64,000 nucleotides of DNA from Macquaria australasica (lineage: Eukaryota > Chordata > Actinopteri > Centrarchiformes > Percichthyidae): contig SEMN01000266.1 of assembly GCA_005408345.1 (NCBI GenBank), positions 62,001 to 126,000 of the forward strand, in the 5' to 3' direction. Positions 1 through 12,339 of this stretch are shown one piece after another. Both the position numbers and the translations under genes were made by a program. A model generated the notes under the pieces. It was not told the origin of the DNA. It did not search any database and saw nothing but the letters and a program-made list of their open reading frames with translations. Numbering within the stretch: the first letter of the stretch is position 1; the number at the start of each line of letters is the position of its first letter.

Positions 1-816
1 CATATTGATCAAGATTTAAGACATGTCTGTGGATGTTTTGATACTGCTTTTCTGACTGTGAGAACTCCCAGAATCCATTAGTCTGTGGGTGTGAACATAT
101 TGAACATGTTCTTATCTCCCGTCGAGGCTGCTGCTCATTAGAGAAGTCATCTCTAGAGGGTTTCATTGGCCTGATAATTGATAATTGACAGTCAGGAGAC
201 TCCTCCTGAAGAGTATACTGTTGTTGATTAGAGCTAATTGAAGCGTGGTGCAGACACAGCGGCTGGCCACGGTGCTTTGAGTCCATTTCTATCGCATCAA
301 TTAGTCCGAGTCGAGATGGTTTCTGTGATGCGTCAGGACCAGTTAGCTCATTAGTGGAGGCCTCAGACATTTGTAGGTTGTCTTCACATTTATTTATTTA
401 TTTATTTATTCTTCTTTACGTCTTCCTGATTCAAAATATCAAAACTCTTGTGGCAGTTTGTCTCTCAGTGTAGATATTATTCATAAAAACTATCCCGGTG
501 GACTGCTGATGTTCCTTATGTTCTTGTTGAATGTAGCTGAGACCTTGTCACTAATCAGACAGGCAACGGCTCCAGTTAATGAGGCATTTGTGCCAGCAAC
601 TCTTCAGTAATCAATAAGCTGTTACCATGCACAGACAGAAGGTGTCCATCTGTGGTTGAAACTGCACCAAACACATTTGCACTCATCTGTTGCAGCCTCG
701 CTTCATGTTGGCTAACATAGATGTGTTTTTACATTTAAAAAATCTTGTCAGTTGCACTTCAGTGTTTACAGGAAGCTGAGCTCTTTGCTTATAGGTTCAC
801 CTGTTTGTGCTCGCAG
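1..816 (+). other. flot2 intron (left window edge)
   Basis: I see no coding exon here. The stretch ends in a pyrimidine-rich acceptor (tcgcag) just before the first flot2 exon in the window, so it is read as flot2 intron. It contains a short ATTT tandem run near 390-410. The upstream flot2 exons lie outside the window. Confidence 0.7.
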
Positions 817-3800
817 GACGTGTACGATAAACTCGATTACCTGAGCTCCCTTGGGAAGACCCAGACCGCAGCTGTCCAGAGGGACGCAGACATCGGCGTG
901 GCTGAGGCAGAGAGGGATGCTGGGATACGGGTAAGGAGGCTCTAGCAGGCAGGAGACTCTGAGAAGTGGATTCTGTTGTGCACAACAACCAGCTGAACGC
1001 TGCTTCACTTCTTTATCGCCTCCCAGGAAGCAGAATGTAAGAAGGAGATGATGGACGTCAAATTCCAGGCCGACGCCAAGATGGCCGACTCCCGGCGAGA
1101 ACTGGAGCTGCAGAAAGCTTCTTTCAACCAGGAAGTCAACACTAAGGTGGGCACCTGAGGTTTTATTTTGCACTTATGCATGACTTAATGTTCAGGGTGA
1201 TCGGTTGGATGTAGATATGTGTGGCTGTTTACGAGCAGACAGTAGGTCAGTCATAATAAACCTGTGCTGTGCCATCAAACATTGTTCAGACCAACTGCAG
1301 TTTATTTAAGTTTTCCTAGAAATGTGACAGTCTGTGTGCTGATGTTTTCAGAAAGCAGAGGCCCAGCTGGCGTACGAGCTGCAGGCCGCCAAGGAGCAGC
1401 AGAAGATCCGTCTGGAGGAGATCGAGATCCAAGTGGTCCAGAGGAAGAAGGAGATCACCATTGAGGAGAAGGAGAGTGACCGGACAGACAAGGAGCTCAT
1501 TGCCACCATCAAGAGGCCTGCTGAGGCCGAGGCCTACAAAATGCAGCAGCTGGCTGAGGGGCATAAGTGAGTGAGAACCCACCGATTAAAGGGGCATTCA
1601 GCCAGCTTTGTGAGCTTTTTCTACCAGTATCACCATTCAATAGAAACTGCAAGATCACTGAGAGAACTAACACAAGTTTTGGGCACTCTTCTCCTCATGA
1701 GGCACAGCGGCCTGTAGTTGACTTAAAAGAGATGACGTAGCGAGCTAATTTAGAGTGTAAATCTGAAATATCTGGTACAGAGGTAATGTCAAGCAATATT
1801 ACAGCTTTGTTGTTTGCTTGTAAGCTTCATAGCCGACATGCCTTGTGTGAATTTAATTTGCTCGTGACAACGGCCTCCATTTATGAGCAGTAAAAAAAAT
1901 GAGGGAGGTGGAGAATCTGGTTGTTGAAATAGCAGCTGACTGGGAGTTTCCGTTCCAAGACATGTTGGGGGATATTTACTGAGGATTTGTTTTGTTTTTT
2001 TAGGTGCTAAACAGTCGGGCTTTGCACAGGTAAAGGGAGGAAAAGCTGCACCGCTGAAAGTTGCGTGTGTCAAAATATCCCATCATAAGGTCTCCTTTAC
2101 CAGCACTTACTGCAAATCAGATGAGCTGCAGCTGTGCTCATTTACATCTGTAGTCTGGCTGCCATATTGAAAACTTGGTGAATATCCCCTCGTATGAGGC
2201 AGAGAATGAGTTCACTTCATGCAGTTTTAGTATAGTCATTTTAGGCTTCAGAGCAGTAAAATCTATTTTACCTACTTTTTGTGATTATTCTGTTTTTATT
2301 CGCCTTGCTCTCAGAGGTCAGGAGCTACAAAGCAGCACCATCACTGTACTTCTGGTAGAGATTTATTGTCTTGCTTAAGGACGTACTAGCAGGGCAGATG
2401 ATTATCTGTCACCTAGGCTTGAAACCCGTTCTTCCGGCCTGCATGCTTACTAACAACAGCAGAGTACTCACCATTCCACATTTCCACGTGCTGTGGTCAG
2501 ACGGCCCCCATTTTGCTAAAGACTTGTTGCCAAATTTCAGCCAGGTAAATGTTTTTAAAGATGTCTGTGTGACTTCTTTACTCAGTTGTCAAACACAAAC
2601 ATGATTTGGAAATATTCTGTTTTTGACAGTGAGACGTGTTGATTGGTGAATCAGATATTCGTTATTTTAACTGGTGTGTTTCCGCTGCGTCAGGACGAAG
2701 ACAGTGCTGATAGCCCAGGCTGAGGCGGAGAAGATCAGGAAGATTGGTGAGGCGCAGGCTTGCTCCATCGAAGCCGTGGGCAAGGCGGAGGCTGAGAAGA
2801 TGAGACTGAAGGCTGAGGCCTACCAGCAGTACGGAGAGGCAGCCAAGACTGCCCTGGTGCTCGAGGCCCTGCCTAAGGTAAGACATAAATGAGTTCTCCA
2901 AGTGGCTTTAAAAGCTCCACAATGAACATCCAGCTTCTCTAAGTAACCGCCTGTAGTTTTGTTCAAGAGAACGTTCACTGGTTTGTTACAACAAGCATGA
3001 GGCAGTGCTAGGTTAGTGCATGATCCCCATACTAGGAAGTATTTTCATTAATAGTCAGTACATGAATTGTGTGAAAACGCATGTGGAAACTTTATAACTG
3101 AACACAGTATGTTTTTCAGTGAGTGAGATATGAAACCATGGCTAAAGTGATGGAAAACAACAGCTCAGTCTTACACCACAATTGCTTCATCTTAATGATT
3201 CTTAATGAGTCATGAGGCTATGACTGTATAACGTATCACATGATCACTGATGACTGATTGTGCGACATTTTGATTATTTCCTGCTTACAGTGAACACTTA
3301 ACCGTATCTTTGCAGATTGCTTCCAAGGTGGCCGCGCCATTGGCCAGGACCAATGAGATAGTCATCCTCAGTGGGGAGGGCAGCCGCGTGACGGGCGAGG
3401 TGAACCGCCTTCTGGCTGAACTTCCAGTGTCAGTCAATGCTCTCACTGGAGTGGATTTGTCCAAGGTAAGCTGAAAAAAACAAAACAAAAAATCTGCCTT
3501 TTGTTGGTGAGTGGTTATAATTTGCATTCAGCACTTAATTAAAGGGATACTCCAGTGATTTAGTATTATGCTCTCATGAAGTTGGGGGACATATGGTCAA
3601 AATCAAAGTAGCAGAAGCTGAGATATCGTGGCTTATAGTCCCGAGTAAACCCTCTGTGACATGTAAACGCCCACATATTTAAAAACTCCAGACCTCCAGT
3701 TTATCACGCAGATTTTCTGATGACATCATCAGGGTTATTTTCTCAGACTTCAGAAATCTCCTCCAGAGACACAGATTACATCAAACAACTGTTTTCACAG

Positions 3801-4245
3801 GCTGAGTAGGACTCCCCATGACTAGTAAACTGACCTTTAAATGTAATGTGATATAAAACAGTGAAATACCCCTTTAAGAATGGCCTTGGTAGTCTGGCAT
3901 GGTGGCTTTAAAGATGCCTTTTGTCCTAGCCACCACCAGTGTTTGAAAACATGCTTATTACAAGATACATTATGTTTCTGTGATGTTGACAGATGCCTTC
4001 CTGTCAGAAAACACAGAACATTGATTAATTCACAGGGGAAGTCGGTTTACTTCAGTCCTCTAAGGGACTCGCTTTTTGTCTCCAATCGGAGCCTAAAAGG
4101 AGGAGGAAATCAGCCAGTCGAGCCTTTTGGGACAAACTTAAAAAACAGTGAATGGAAGAAAATGTAGTTTTAATGGCAGGTTGAAAAATCTGTTTTTTTT
4201 CGACAGATCCCGTTGCTGCAGAAGATGACCAGCACTCAAGCCTGA
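817..4245 (+). CDS. flot2: flotillin-2, 3' half (six coding exons)
   Basis: Flotillin-2 is a lipid-raft scaffold protein of the inner plasma membrane and endosomes that hetero-oligomerises with flotillin-1. Coding exons are 817-930, 1027-1146, 1352-1566, 2694-2877, 3316-3465 and 4207-4245. All have GT-AG borders and compatible phases, and they encode 273 residues plus a TGA stop. The translation opens DVYDKLDYLSSLGKTQT and carries the EAE/KAEAEK-rich coiled-coil heptads typical of the flotillin domain (for example QAEAEKIRKIGEA and LKAEAYQQYGEAA). It ends in the conserved helix LLAELPVSVNALTGVDLSK and the short tail IPLLQKMTSTQA. The N-terminal SPFH/PHB domain and the membrane-attachment residues lie left of the window, so the gene is partial here. 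The flotillin-2 rather than flotillin-1 assignment rests on the DVYDK and LTGVDLSK segments. No frame damage was seen. Confidence 0.95.
3540..3876. repeat. MITE in the last flot2 intron
   Basis: A non-autonomous element starts with TTAAAGGGATACTCCAGTG and ends with the approximate inverse (GTGAAATACCCCTTTAA). It is about 340 bp, has no coding capacity, and resembles a common teleost interspersed MITE. It sits in the intron before the final flot2 exon. The superfamily cannot be decided from the sequence alone. Confidence 0.6.
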
Positions 4246-6769
4246 AAACCGACGACTCCACATGACTTCAGTATCTGTAGTATGCACTCTGATAGACTGC
4301 CTTTAATACACTTGAAGAATTTTGTTGTTTTATACCATAGACTGTATAAAAAGATGGATGACATGACAGCTCCCCAAAGTGAAGCCAAACCTTCTGGATC
4401 GCCCCCTGGTGGCCGGCTGCAGTATAGGTCAGAAGCCTCGCCCCTGGGACATGGGCCAAACTGAAAAATCAAAGTACACATCAAATAGCATTTTGGCTCC
4501 AAATGACGTCACCAGCGCTTCATTTTTGTACACTGAGAGGAAGTGGAGACGCATCGTCCATCTTTATATGCAGTCCTATGTTTTATACGTATATACTGTA
4601 AACCAAGTGAATTTTGGAAACCTCTGGTGCCTTACTTTATACAGGACCAGAATATCTGCATGCACTGCTGCTCAGTCAAAGATTATTTTATTTAGTTTTA
4701 ACACGGGAACATTTTGTGTTGTGTTTTCTTTTGTTTTATTGTATTTGAATAATATCAAATATTGACCCGTCAAATGTCATCGAAGAGGAGAGCTTGGTAT
4801 TAGACTGGTGTGACGGTTGGCCTACCTGCTGACTCTCACCCAGGTTAGATCCATATTATCACGTGACCTGACAGCTGATGTCAACACCTATTCTTTGGTA
4901 TTTATACATTTGGGCCCTGCTTTTTCAGACAACAAGGCCTCTGCTCTCACTTTTTACATTCCATATGTTGCAGGCCTTTTTGTTGATTTATATACCTCTT
5001 TCTTTATTGTTAGATACATCTGCATTCCCTAGATAATCTGAATCTTTTCTTGTTAATTGTAGACCTTTCTTTGTATTGCACATGTTGTAATTTTTAACAA
5101 TCAGATCAGGTTATTTTATGTTTCAGTAATTTATTTTTGCAATGTAACAGGTGCTCACAATCTTAAAGCCCCTTTCATTGTGCAAATGTTGTTTGTTCCT
5201 CTGAAAGAAGTTTCATTCTCCACAAACTGTTGATATCAGACATGATGCATGTGATTTTTATTTACATGCTGGCAGGAAAACGTCCTTTAATATTTTGTGT
5301 AGGTTCTAATGTAAAATGTTCGTAGGTTTGGCCTCGATTAAGATTGAAAAAATTAGTTGGTGTAAAAAAAAAAAAAAAAACGATCAAAAAGAAGAAAAAA
5401 AGATTTAATGGCAAATTTTAAAAATAACTGGCTTGGAGTTGTGTGAAATATGTTGATAGATTCTGAAAATGAAAGGCCAAACTGAAGCCAAATAGAATAG
5501 ATTGTCTTTTATTTTTCAGAAGGATACTTCATAGTTTATCTGATGTTTAATTTCATACTACAAGTATCTGTAGATGCTAAGCCATGTTTGACACGGTGTC
5601 AACAAACCAAACTTTTACACTTTTCAGAGAAACGCACTTTCTGTTCAATGTTTGTACATGTCTGCATTGATTTTTTTTTAATAACTGTGACATCAAATAT
5701 AGAAGAATCTTTTAGGATCAGTGATATTGCTGTTTGTAAATGGTCACAATGCTTTGTTTTTTTGGGGGGGGGGTTAATGCACCAAATGTTAAGCTCCAGT
5801 GCTGGAGTACACAGGATCTGACGCACTTGTTAAATATCTGAGGTTTTTGGAAAAAGATTGGGGGGGGGAAGTTGACATTTACAGTAAATTATTGGGTAGA
5901 ACAGAAATTTATTTCATCCACTTAGACAACAAACACAGTTTTACGTATGAGCATACTGACACAGAAGGACTGTTGTTGTTGTTGTTAATATAGTTTTTTG
6001 TGCTCATCCTCGGTTGATTTACGTTGGTATCAGTCTTTGCTGATGTAGTGACTTGACAGATACTGTGACCATATTGATTTGTTTAGCTTGTGTATATAAG
6101 ACATATTTGTGTTAGATTCCTGATGTTATTTACAACACGTACACTGTGTGTCTCAAACGGCCACGAGTTCCCGTATGCTCTTGCTGCATGTCACCCATCT
6201 GTACTCAGAAATAATCAGTTCACTCTTAGCTAATTGACATTCTAATAAATCAAATTTCCATCATTTTTCCATCAAATTTTATCATTTTTTCATATATATA
6301 GTAAAAACTCTAATTTAAAACTAAATTTCAGTCGTAATCTCTTCGCATGCTTCATTTATCTTATTTTGTTGTGGCTCTTGGTTAGAGATGTTATCTCAGT
6401 GTCAGTTTCCTATCAGTTATTTAGGCCATTTTATCATTTTGTTGTACTTACGGGAGGGACAAAGACCAGTTTCATTATAAAGTGTAATTTGCAGGGTTAA
6501 TATATTTATATGCATGTAAATAAGTTGCATTCGCTAGAGCCAAAATGTCTTGTCATCAGACTTCATTGTGTGGTGGAAAGTAATTTAGTATAATACATAA
6601 TGAGCAAACCACTTTTTTGATGCTTTAAGTACATTTTTGGTACTTTTGCATAAGTAAAAAAAAAAATTGAATGCAGGCTTTTTACGTGTAATGGAGTATT
6701 TTATTGTGTTGCTGACCTGAACACTTGTCTTGTTTACGCCCTTGAACTTTAGCTAAAAGTAATAAAGCG
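4246..6769 (+). other. flot2 3' UTR and flot2-fam222b intergenic sequence
   Basis: This AT-rich non-coding sequence follows the flot2 stop. Candidate polyadenylation signals (AATAAA) are at 6244-6249 and 6761-6766, so the true transcript end is uncertain. A MITE at 4335-4580 lies in the proximal 3' UTR. Homopolymer tracts occur near 5365 and 5760. No reading frame here looks like a real gene. Confidence 0.5.
4335..4580. repeat. MITE with CCATAGACTGTATAAA inverted ends
   Basis: The left end CCATAGACTGTATAAAAAG is mirrored at the right end by a diverged inverse (TTTATATGCAGTCCTATG). The interior contains segments (near CCCCCTGGTGGCCGGCTGCAG) that I recognise from a widespread fish MITE. It is non-coding and lies inside the presumed flot2 3' UTR, so it may be transcribed as a hairpin. 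Confidence 0.6.
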
Positions 6770-7570
6770 TCCCGTCCGCGGGAATTATTGAACAGGCGTT
6801 TGTCATCGATGCCTAAATGCAGAACCGGGGGGGGGGTCATTTTCCTTTGCGCATGCGCACCAAAGCCTGCTGCCGTAGCCGGACAGCAGCACGGAGGACC
6901 GACACACTGGCGATGCTCTCTTCATTTTTAACGACAATATCGACGTTATATCGCCACAAAATGAAGTTCCCGTACTCGTAGATTCCCGAGGAGTAAGTAT
7001 TGTCCTCTTTAATACGGGTAGCGTCGGTGTTTTCCGTCGGTGAGGGGCTGAAGTCGGCTAACCGGCCGGCCTCGCCACAGTAAGGCACAAAGAAGCTCCT
7101 CAGTTTATTGTGGTGCTGGACCCGAGGTGACCCACCGAACGGTGTAACTTCGCCGTTTTCCGGGGGGTGTCGTGGCCCCGCAGTCGGTCCACTTCGCGTT
7201 CGCCCGCTGAAACGGTCCGGCTGCGTGCGTTAGACCCGGCACCGGCACCGGCACCGGCGGCTCGCTGCGTTAAGGAGCAGCAGATGAAGGCTGGGTCGCC
7301 CGGACGGATGGCTAACGCGACCTAGCCGCGGACTGGCTGCGTGAAAGCCGGCCTGGCCCGCTGCGAGACGGTGGTGGACGTGTGACTGGACGGAGGTTAA
7401 CGTGGGCGTCAGCCGAGGACGACGCGTGGCCCCGCGCCTGTAGGAAAGTTTCCTTTCGTGCTTCGCTCGACTGCGTCATCCTGGGGCTGAGGAGGCTGAC
7501 CCAGGTCGGCACAGCGGATCAGACCGGGGCTGGGGAATACACAGACCTGGTACTGATTAAAGGAGGGGGG
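6770..7570 (+). promoter_or_regulatory. CpG-island promoter, probable fam222b 5' end
   Basis: The base composition changes sharply to CpG-rich DNA here, unlike the AT-rich flanks. A perfect NRF1-type palindrome, TGCGCATGCGCA, lies at 6848-6859. A consensus splice donor (gtaagt) at 6993 could end a non-coding first exon that joins the acceptor before 9473. A short CACCGG tandem run is near 7236-7260. No TATA box is visible, as expected for a housekeeping-type promoter. The TSS and exon limits are inferred. Confidence 0.6.
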
Positions 7571-7654
7571 GGGGGAGAAACGCATCAAATGCAGATGCTT
7601 CTCACTGGATGGTTTGGTGAGTATGAAAACGATCCGAGTAAAACGCTGTGGCCT

Positions 7655-7735
7655 TGACAGTCGCCAGATCTCAACCCAGTTTCACACCTGTGGGAGACTC
7701 TGGGCCAACGCTCCCCACCACCATCTCCACGAGAC
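7655..7735 (+). pseudogene. Tc1/mariner transposase fragment
   Basis: One frame reads SPDLNPVSHLWETLGQ, a close match to the conserved DDE-domain block SPDLNPIEHLWE of Tc1-like transposases, with the catalytic-region Glu replaced by Ser. No start, terminal repeat or rest of the transposase was found nearby. It is an isolated relic in the fam222b first intron. Confidence 0.6.
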
Positions 7736-8379
7736 CAAATGACTCAATATAGCTTAAACTCTTATCTTCAGGTTTATTTAGTCTGTTTACTCTGTGACTG
7801 ACTCTCATGCTGTATGTCCTTTTGTTACGTCTGGCTATGTTTGTTTTTCTTTCTATCTTATGTACTCGGGTCTCGATCTCAATCTCAGTGAGATTACCTG
7901 ATTAAATAAAGGTTGTGTGTGTGTATAAATGAGGGAGTATCTTGTGGAGGAATGGTGTTCATCCCTCCAGTTCCACACTGAAGCTGTTCTGGAGGCTCAC
8001 GGTAGCCTGACTCCACACAAAGCAATTCATGTTGGTTTTTCCTTTTTAATTTGCCAGCCATCTGCATGTCCAAGATGACAATTTACCTTTAGAGAATTCA
8101 ATCATTAAGATTGTACCACTACAACAAGTCAGTCAAGTATTTGAAAAGTGGGAGTGAACGAGTGATGAATCGTGAACTGTCTGCAAATCTATGATGAGTC
8201 TGCAAAATGATGTGTGACTAGACCATAAGAAAACTCGGAGGTCCCTGGAGACGTGGATGTTTGCCCAAACTCTGCCTTATGTCCTCCGTGTGAGCTCTGC
8301 TTCTTTGTGTAATACTTCTCATGTAAGCCAACGTGTTTCAACTGGTGACTGCTGCAACAAAGGCCCAACCCATATCGAT

Positions 8380-8690
8380 AGAGCTAAAACAATTAGTCCT
8401 TTAATTCATTGGAAAATTAATTTCTTGTAATCAATGAATCGTTTCAGTCATTGTTCAAGCAAAAATACCAAACATTCCCTAGTTCCAGCTTCTAAGTTGT
8501 GACGATATGCTGTCTTATGTGATAGTAAACTGAATATAAAGGGTTTTGGACTGTTTGGACGGGAGATTGTAACAGTGACTTTTCACTATTTCCAGACATT
8601 TTAATGACTATGATTAATCAGTTAATCGTGAAAATAATTGGTAGATTTAAAGGTTAATGAAACCAATTGTTAGTTGAAGCCCCTACTATG
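8380..8690. repeat. Diverged MITE in fam222b intron
   Basis: The left part (GAGCTAAAACAATTAGTCC) and right part (AATTGTTAGTTGAAGCCCC) form imperfect inverted ends around an AT-rich interior with ATTAATC-type motifs. This resembles an old, very common fish MITE. It is non-coding, and the exact ends are blurred. The rest of 7740-9470 is intron with no coding signal that I can see. Confidence 0.45.
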
Positions 8691-9518
8691 GATTTATTCC
8701 CCCTTCTTTTCCATTGGAGGCAAAAACTGTTATCTATTCCCAAATTTACATATAGGAATATGAGTATTGTTTTGAGTATGTGAACCTGTCTTTTTTTTTT
8801 TTTAAATGTTTTTGGCATTTTAAAAAAATATTCCAAGGTAGGCAGTGGCACCTACTCCAAGTCTGACCGGTAATTAGGTTGATTTGTGGTTTACTCAGAC
8901 TTCATTTTGCAGATTCATCATCGCACTTGCAGTCAGTCTGATTCATCACTAGTTCACTTCCACTGTGAAATACCTAAAGTTGACTTGTTATAGTGATGCA
9001 ATCTTCATCATAGGACATGTAGCCGTTCTTTGTGTACTCATGTATTCGACAAGGTGACTGGCTTTTCTTTTTTCTTTTTTTTTTACATTTAAATGCATTT
9101 AGATTCAGGACCATGGTTTTCATAATGTGACCTACTAAAACATGTTCAGCAGAGGAAATTGTGCTTCTTTTTTTTTACTGTGTGAGAGTTTGAAGAAAAT
9201 GGCTGGTTGGCTTGCAGCCTGCCATCATGCTGTCTATGTGCTGTTTTGTTCAAGGAAAAAAAAACATCCTTTTCCATCTCCATCTCGGGTCTTTGCTAGC
9301 TGCAGGGTGCACACAGTGAGCTTTTACCGAACCATGATGTCCGTTTATTACAAGTTGCCATTTGCAAAAGGTCAAACTGAACTGGATGTGAAAATAGGCG
9401 ATAGCAAAGTCATTTCACACCAACGTAAGTGTCTGTCAGCGGCTGACTTGTGCCTGCTCCGTTTCTCCCCAGTATGGTGAGGAGAAGGTGTCCCATGCTG
9501 CATTAGTGGAATAGTGAC

Positions 9519-12339
9519 ATGCTGGCCTGTCTGCCAGCATCAGGTGACCCTACCATCAGACTTCTCTCCCGCACGCAGATGAACACTGGACTTCAGAAAT
9601 GTAAGTGCTTTCTTTCTTCCACCATGTTGTATTTCCTTTGAAATGACAAATTTCCTCATTGGTCAGCATTAGGGATCAGAGAATGTGTTGATGTTGCAAT
9701 TTTATACACAGTTTGAGGTTCGATATATAATCTATGCTTCATTTGCTGAGATTTACATGATAAGGTAGTGTGATTGTTGAACATTATGTAATTATTACTT
9801 ACCCCTAAAACCTTTTTTAGTGGGTAAACATTCAAGAGCAATGTAATAATGTTTCTTTACACAGTGTAAATAAAAGAAATTCTCAGTAAGTTTAGACGGC
9901 ATAAAATGTGATGAACAAACTACTATAGCTGAACAGTGTACATGATCCTGGCTTTTAAAGTAGGAGCTGAACAGTTGAACACTTGAGTTGAATACTCTAT
10001 TCAAAATACATGAATACACGTTTATTTTATTTTGCTGCTGAAAGAAGTGCTAGCTTTTCACTATTAAGGGCACCATGCATTTGATGCAAAACATTAATGG
10101 AGGTGAAGTGCGTTTTTGTAATCCATAAAATGCCAATCTAGCTGCAGTGACTACAGAACTCTTAATAGAGAGCTGTAGCAGATAAAGCAGTACATTATAT
10201 TCCCACATACCGTGTAGTGTTACAGTACATTTCAGTATATAGTGTTGTGATGTATCGTCAAATCCCAGTCGGTGTGCTTTGCGAGGTATTTCTGCTTGTC
10301 TGACCTTTATACGCATTGCAGGGGAAACTACACAGAAGATGAGATCTGCCAGCTATCCAACCCCAGCAGAGTTGGATGCCTATGCTAAGAAAGTTGCCAA
10401 CAACCCTCTGACCATCCAGATCTTCCCCAACAGTGTCAAAGTACCTCAAAGGAAGCACATTCGCCGCACAGTCAACGGGCTTGACACATCCTCGTCCAGC
10501 CAGCGCCACAGTCCCTACCCCTCTCAGGTCAGCTCCAGTAGGGGCCTGCTGGCTGTCCTCCGTGCGCCTGCCAAAGGCGTCATCAAAGAGTCAGACGGTA
10601 GCCGCGCCCGACAGCTTCAGAAGGCCATCATGAACCCTCACAGTGGGCCATACGCCACTCAAAGCACTTTAAATCTTCCTCAACCTGCTCCTCACCTACA
10701 GGGCCCGTCTCAGCCTGTGGCCCAGGCTGCCCAGAAGCAGGGCATGGTTCACCCACAGGCGCTACAGCAACAGCAAAGCATGACTCACCCAATGACTTTA
10801 CAGCAGCCTCAAACTATGCCTCACCCACAGGCTTTACAGCAAAGGAACATGGCTCATTCACAAGCTCTGCAGCGGCAGCAGAGCTTGTCCCAGGTTCAGA
10901 CTTCACAGCAGCAAAGATTGGCTCACCCACAAGGTATACAGAGGCAGCAGAGTGTGCCTCACTCCCAAGCTCTACAGCAGCAGCAGAGCCAGTCTTGTCC
11001 ACCAGTCGTACCACAGCAGCATCTGTCTCATCTGCAGACACTGAAGCATCAGGCGGCTCCTCCGCAAGCTTTACTTACACAACAAGGAGTGACTCAGGAT
11101 CTGCGCCACATGTCTGATGCAGCTCAGCTTCCGAGCCTACAGCACACCCAGGGGCTAGTTGGCTCACAGCCCCTTCCCCAGGCTGTGGGTGCAGGACCTC
11201 CTACCATGCCTAATAGCCTCCAGCAGCCCCCACCGGGGGCATATGGGCCTCGGAAGCTCCCTGATGCAGACGCCCCACCAAATGTAACTGTATCTACCTC
11301 CACCATCCCACTGTCCATGGCAGCCAGCCTGCATCAGAACCGGCCTGGTGACCTGAGCAGCATTGTGCACCAAATCAACCAGTTGTGCCAGGCGCGGGCT
11401 GGCATGGGCACCACCTCAGTCTGTGAGGGTCAGATCGCAAACCCCAGCCCCATCAGCCGCAACCTGTTGATCAACGCCAGCTCAAGGGTGTCCTCTCACC
11501 ACCCGGCTCTGGGCTCTGTGCCCAGCTGCCTCATGGTGGGACCCCTAGACAAAGCTACAGCTCAGACTCCCAGTGCTGCTCTCCATTCACAGCCCAATAT
11601 AGCGGCTACTAATAGCATACCTGCCTTTCACCCAGACCCAGAGAAGGTCCAACTGCAGCAACAACAGCAGCAGCAGCAACTTCAGCACCATTTACATCAG
11701 CAGAAACAGCAGCAGCAACAGTTACAGCAGCAGCAACATTTACAACAACTGCAGCAGCTGCAGCAGCAGCGCTCCTGGGCCCAGCATCAACTGGCCCACA
11801 TGCAGCAGCCCCCTGAGGGGGCCCATCCCTGCAAGAACCCAAGGATGGAGCCTCCAACTGAGTGTGCTTTCCCATCTCGAAACCTCAACTATTCCCACAA
11901 GCTACCCAACACTGCACAGTCCTTTACTCTAAAACACCCTGCAGAAAAAACACGACCTTCATCCCCTGTTAACTGCCCAGTAGGTTCTATGCCTTACATT
12001 AATGGCCACTACATGCAGCCACCGTGGGGCAGCATCCCAGCCACAGCAGGTAACAATGGATCCGGCCCTCAGGACCTCCCAGTGGCTTTCCAGGGGGGGC
12101 AGGCTGCTGCCTCCACAGACCGCATCCCAGGGGCAAAGTACAGGCCAGGGAAAGAGGGTCCTACTGGCCAGTCGAAGTTAATGCAGAATGTGGATTTCTT
12201 AGGAGGGGACTTCCAGATGCCCAGCTTTCAGGAGCAAAACATGGGTGTGATGGAGAAGATGCACAGGTCAGCCATGGGCCAAGTTCAGGAGCCCAACAAC
12301 AGCGGAGGTGTCCACACTCATCACCCAGGCTACCGTTAA
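9519..12339 (+). CDS. fam222b: FAM222B family protein, complete
   Basis: There are two coding exons. The first, 9519-9600, has its exon starting near 9473 after a clear acceptor, begins MLACLPASGDP and ends MNTGLQK plus one base before gtaagt. The second is 10322-12339. Joined, they give 699 residues plus TAA, with the Trp codon split across the intron (QK-W-ETTQKMR), exactly as in vertebrate FAM222B. The conserved N-terminal block is PTPAELDAYAKKVANNPLTI / FPNSVKVPQRKH. Conserved internal blocks include PNVTVSTSTIPLSMAA and CEGQIANPSPISRNLLINAS, and the C-terminus is HHPGYR. Residues about 150-290 are His/Pro/Gln/Ala/Leu repeats, and residues about 460-510 form a long glutamine-rich stretch. 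Molecular function is not well established for the family. The in-frame extension upstream of 10322 is intron, not the real start. Confidence 0.95.

Noticed and set aside
766..1173. Minus-strand ORFs over flot2 exons (also 1316-1582, 2662-2901)
   Set aside because: Antisense of conserved flotillin exons.
10279..10321. In-frame extension of fam222b upstream of 10322
   Set aside because: A splice acceptor lies at 10321, and the conserved first exon at 9519-9600 supplies the true N-terminus.
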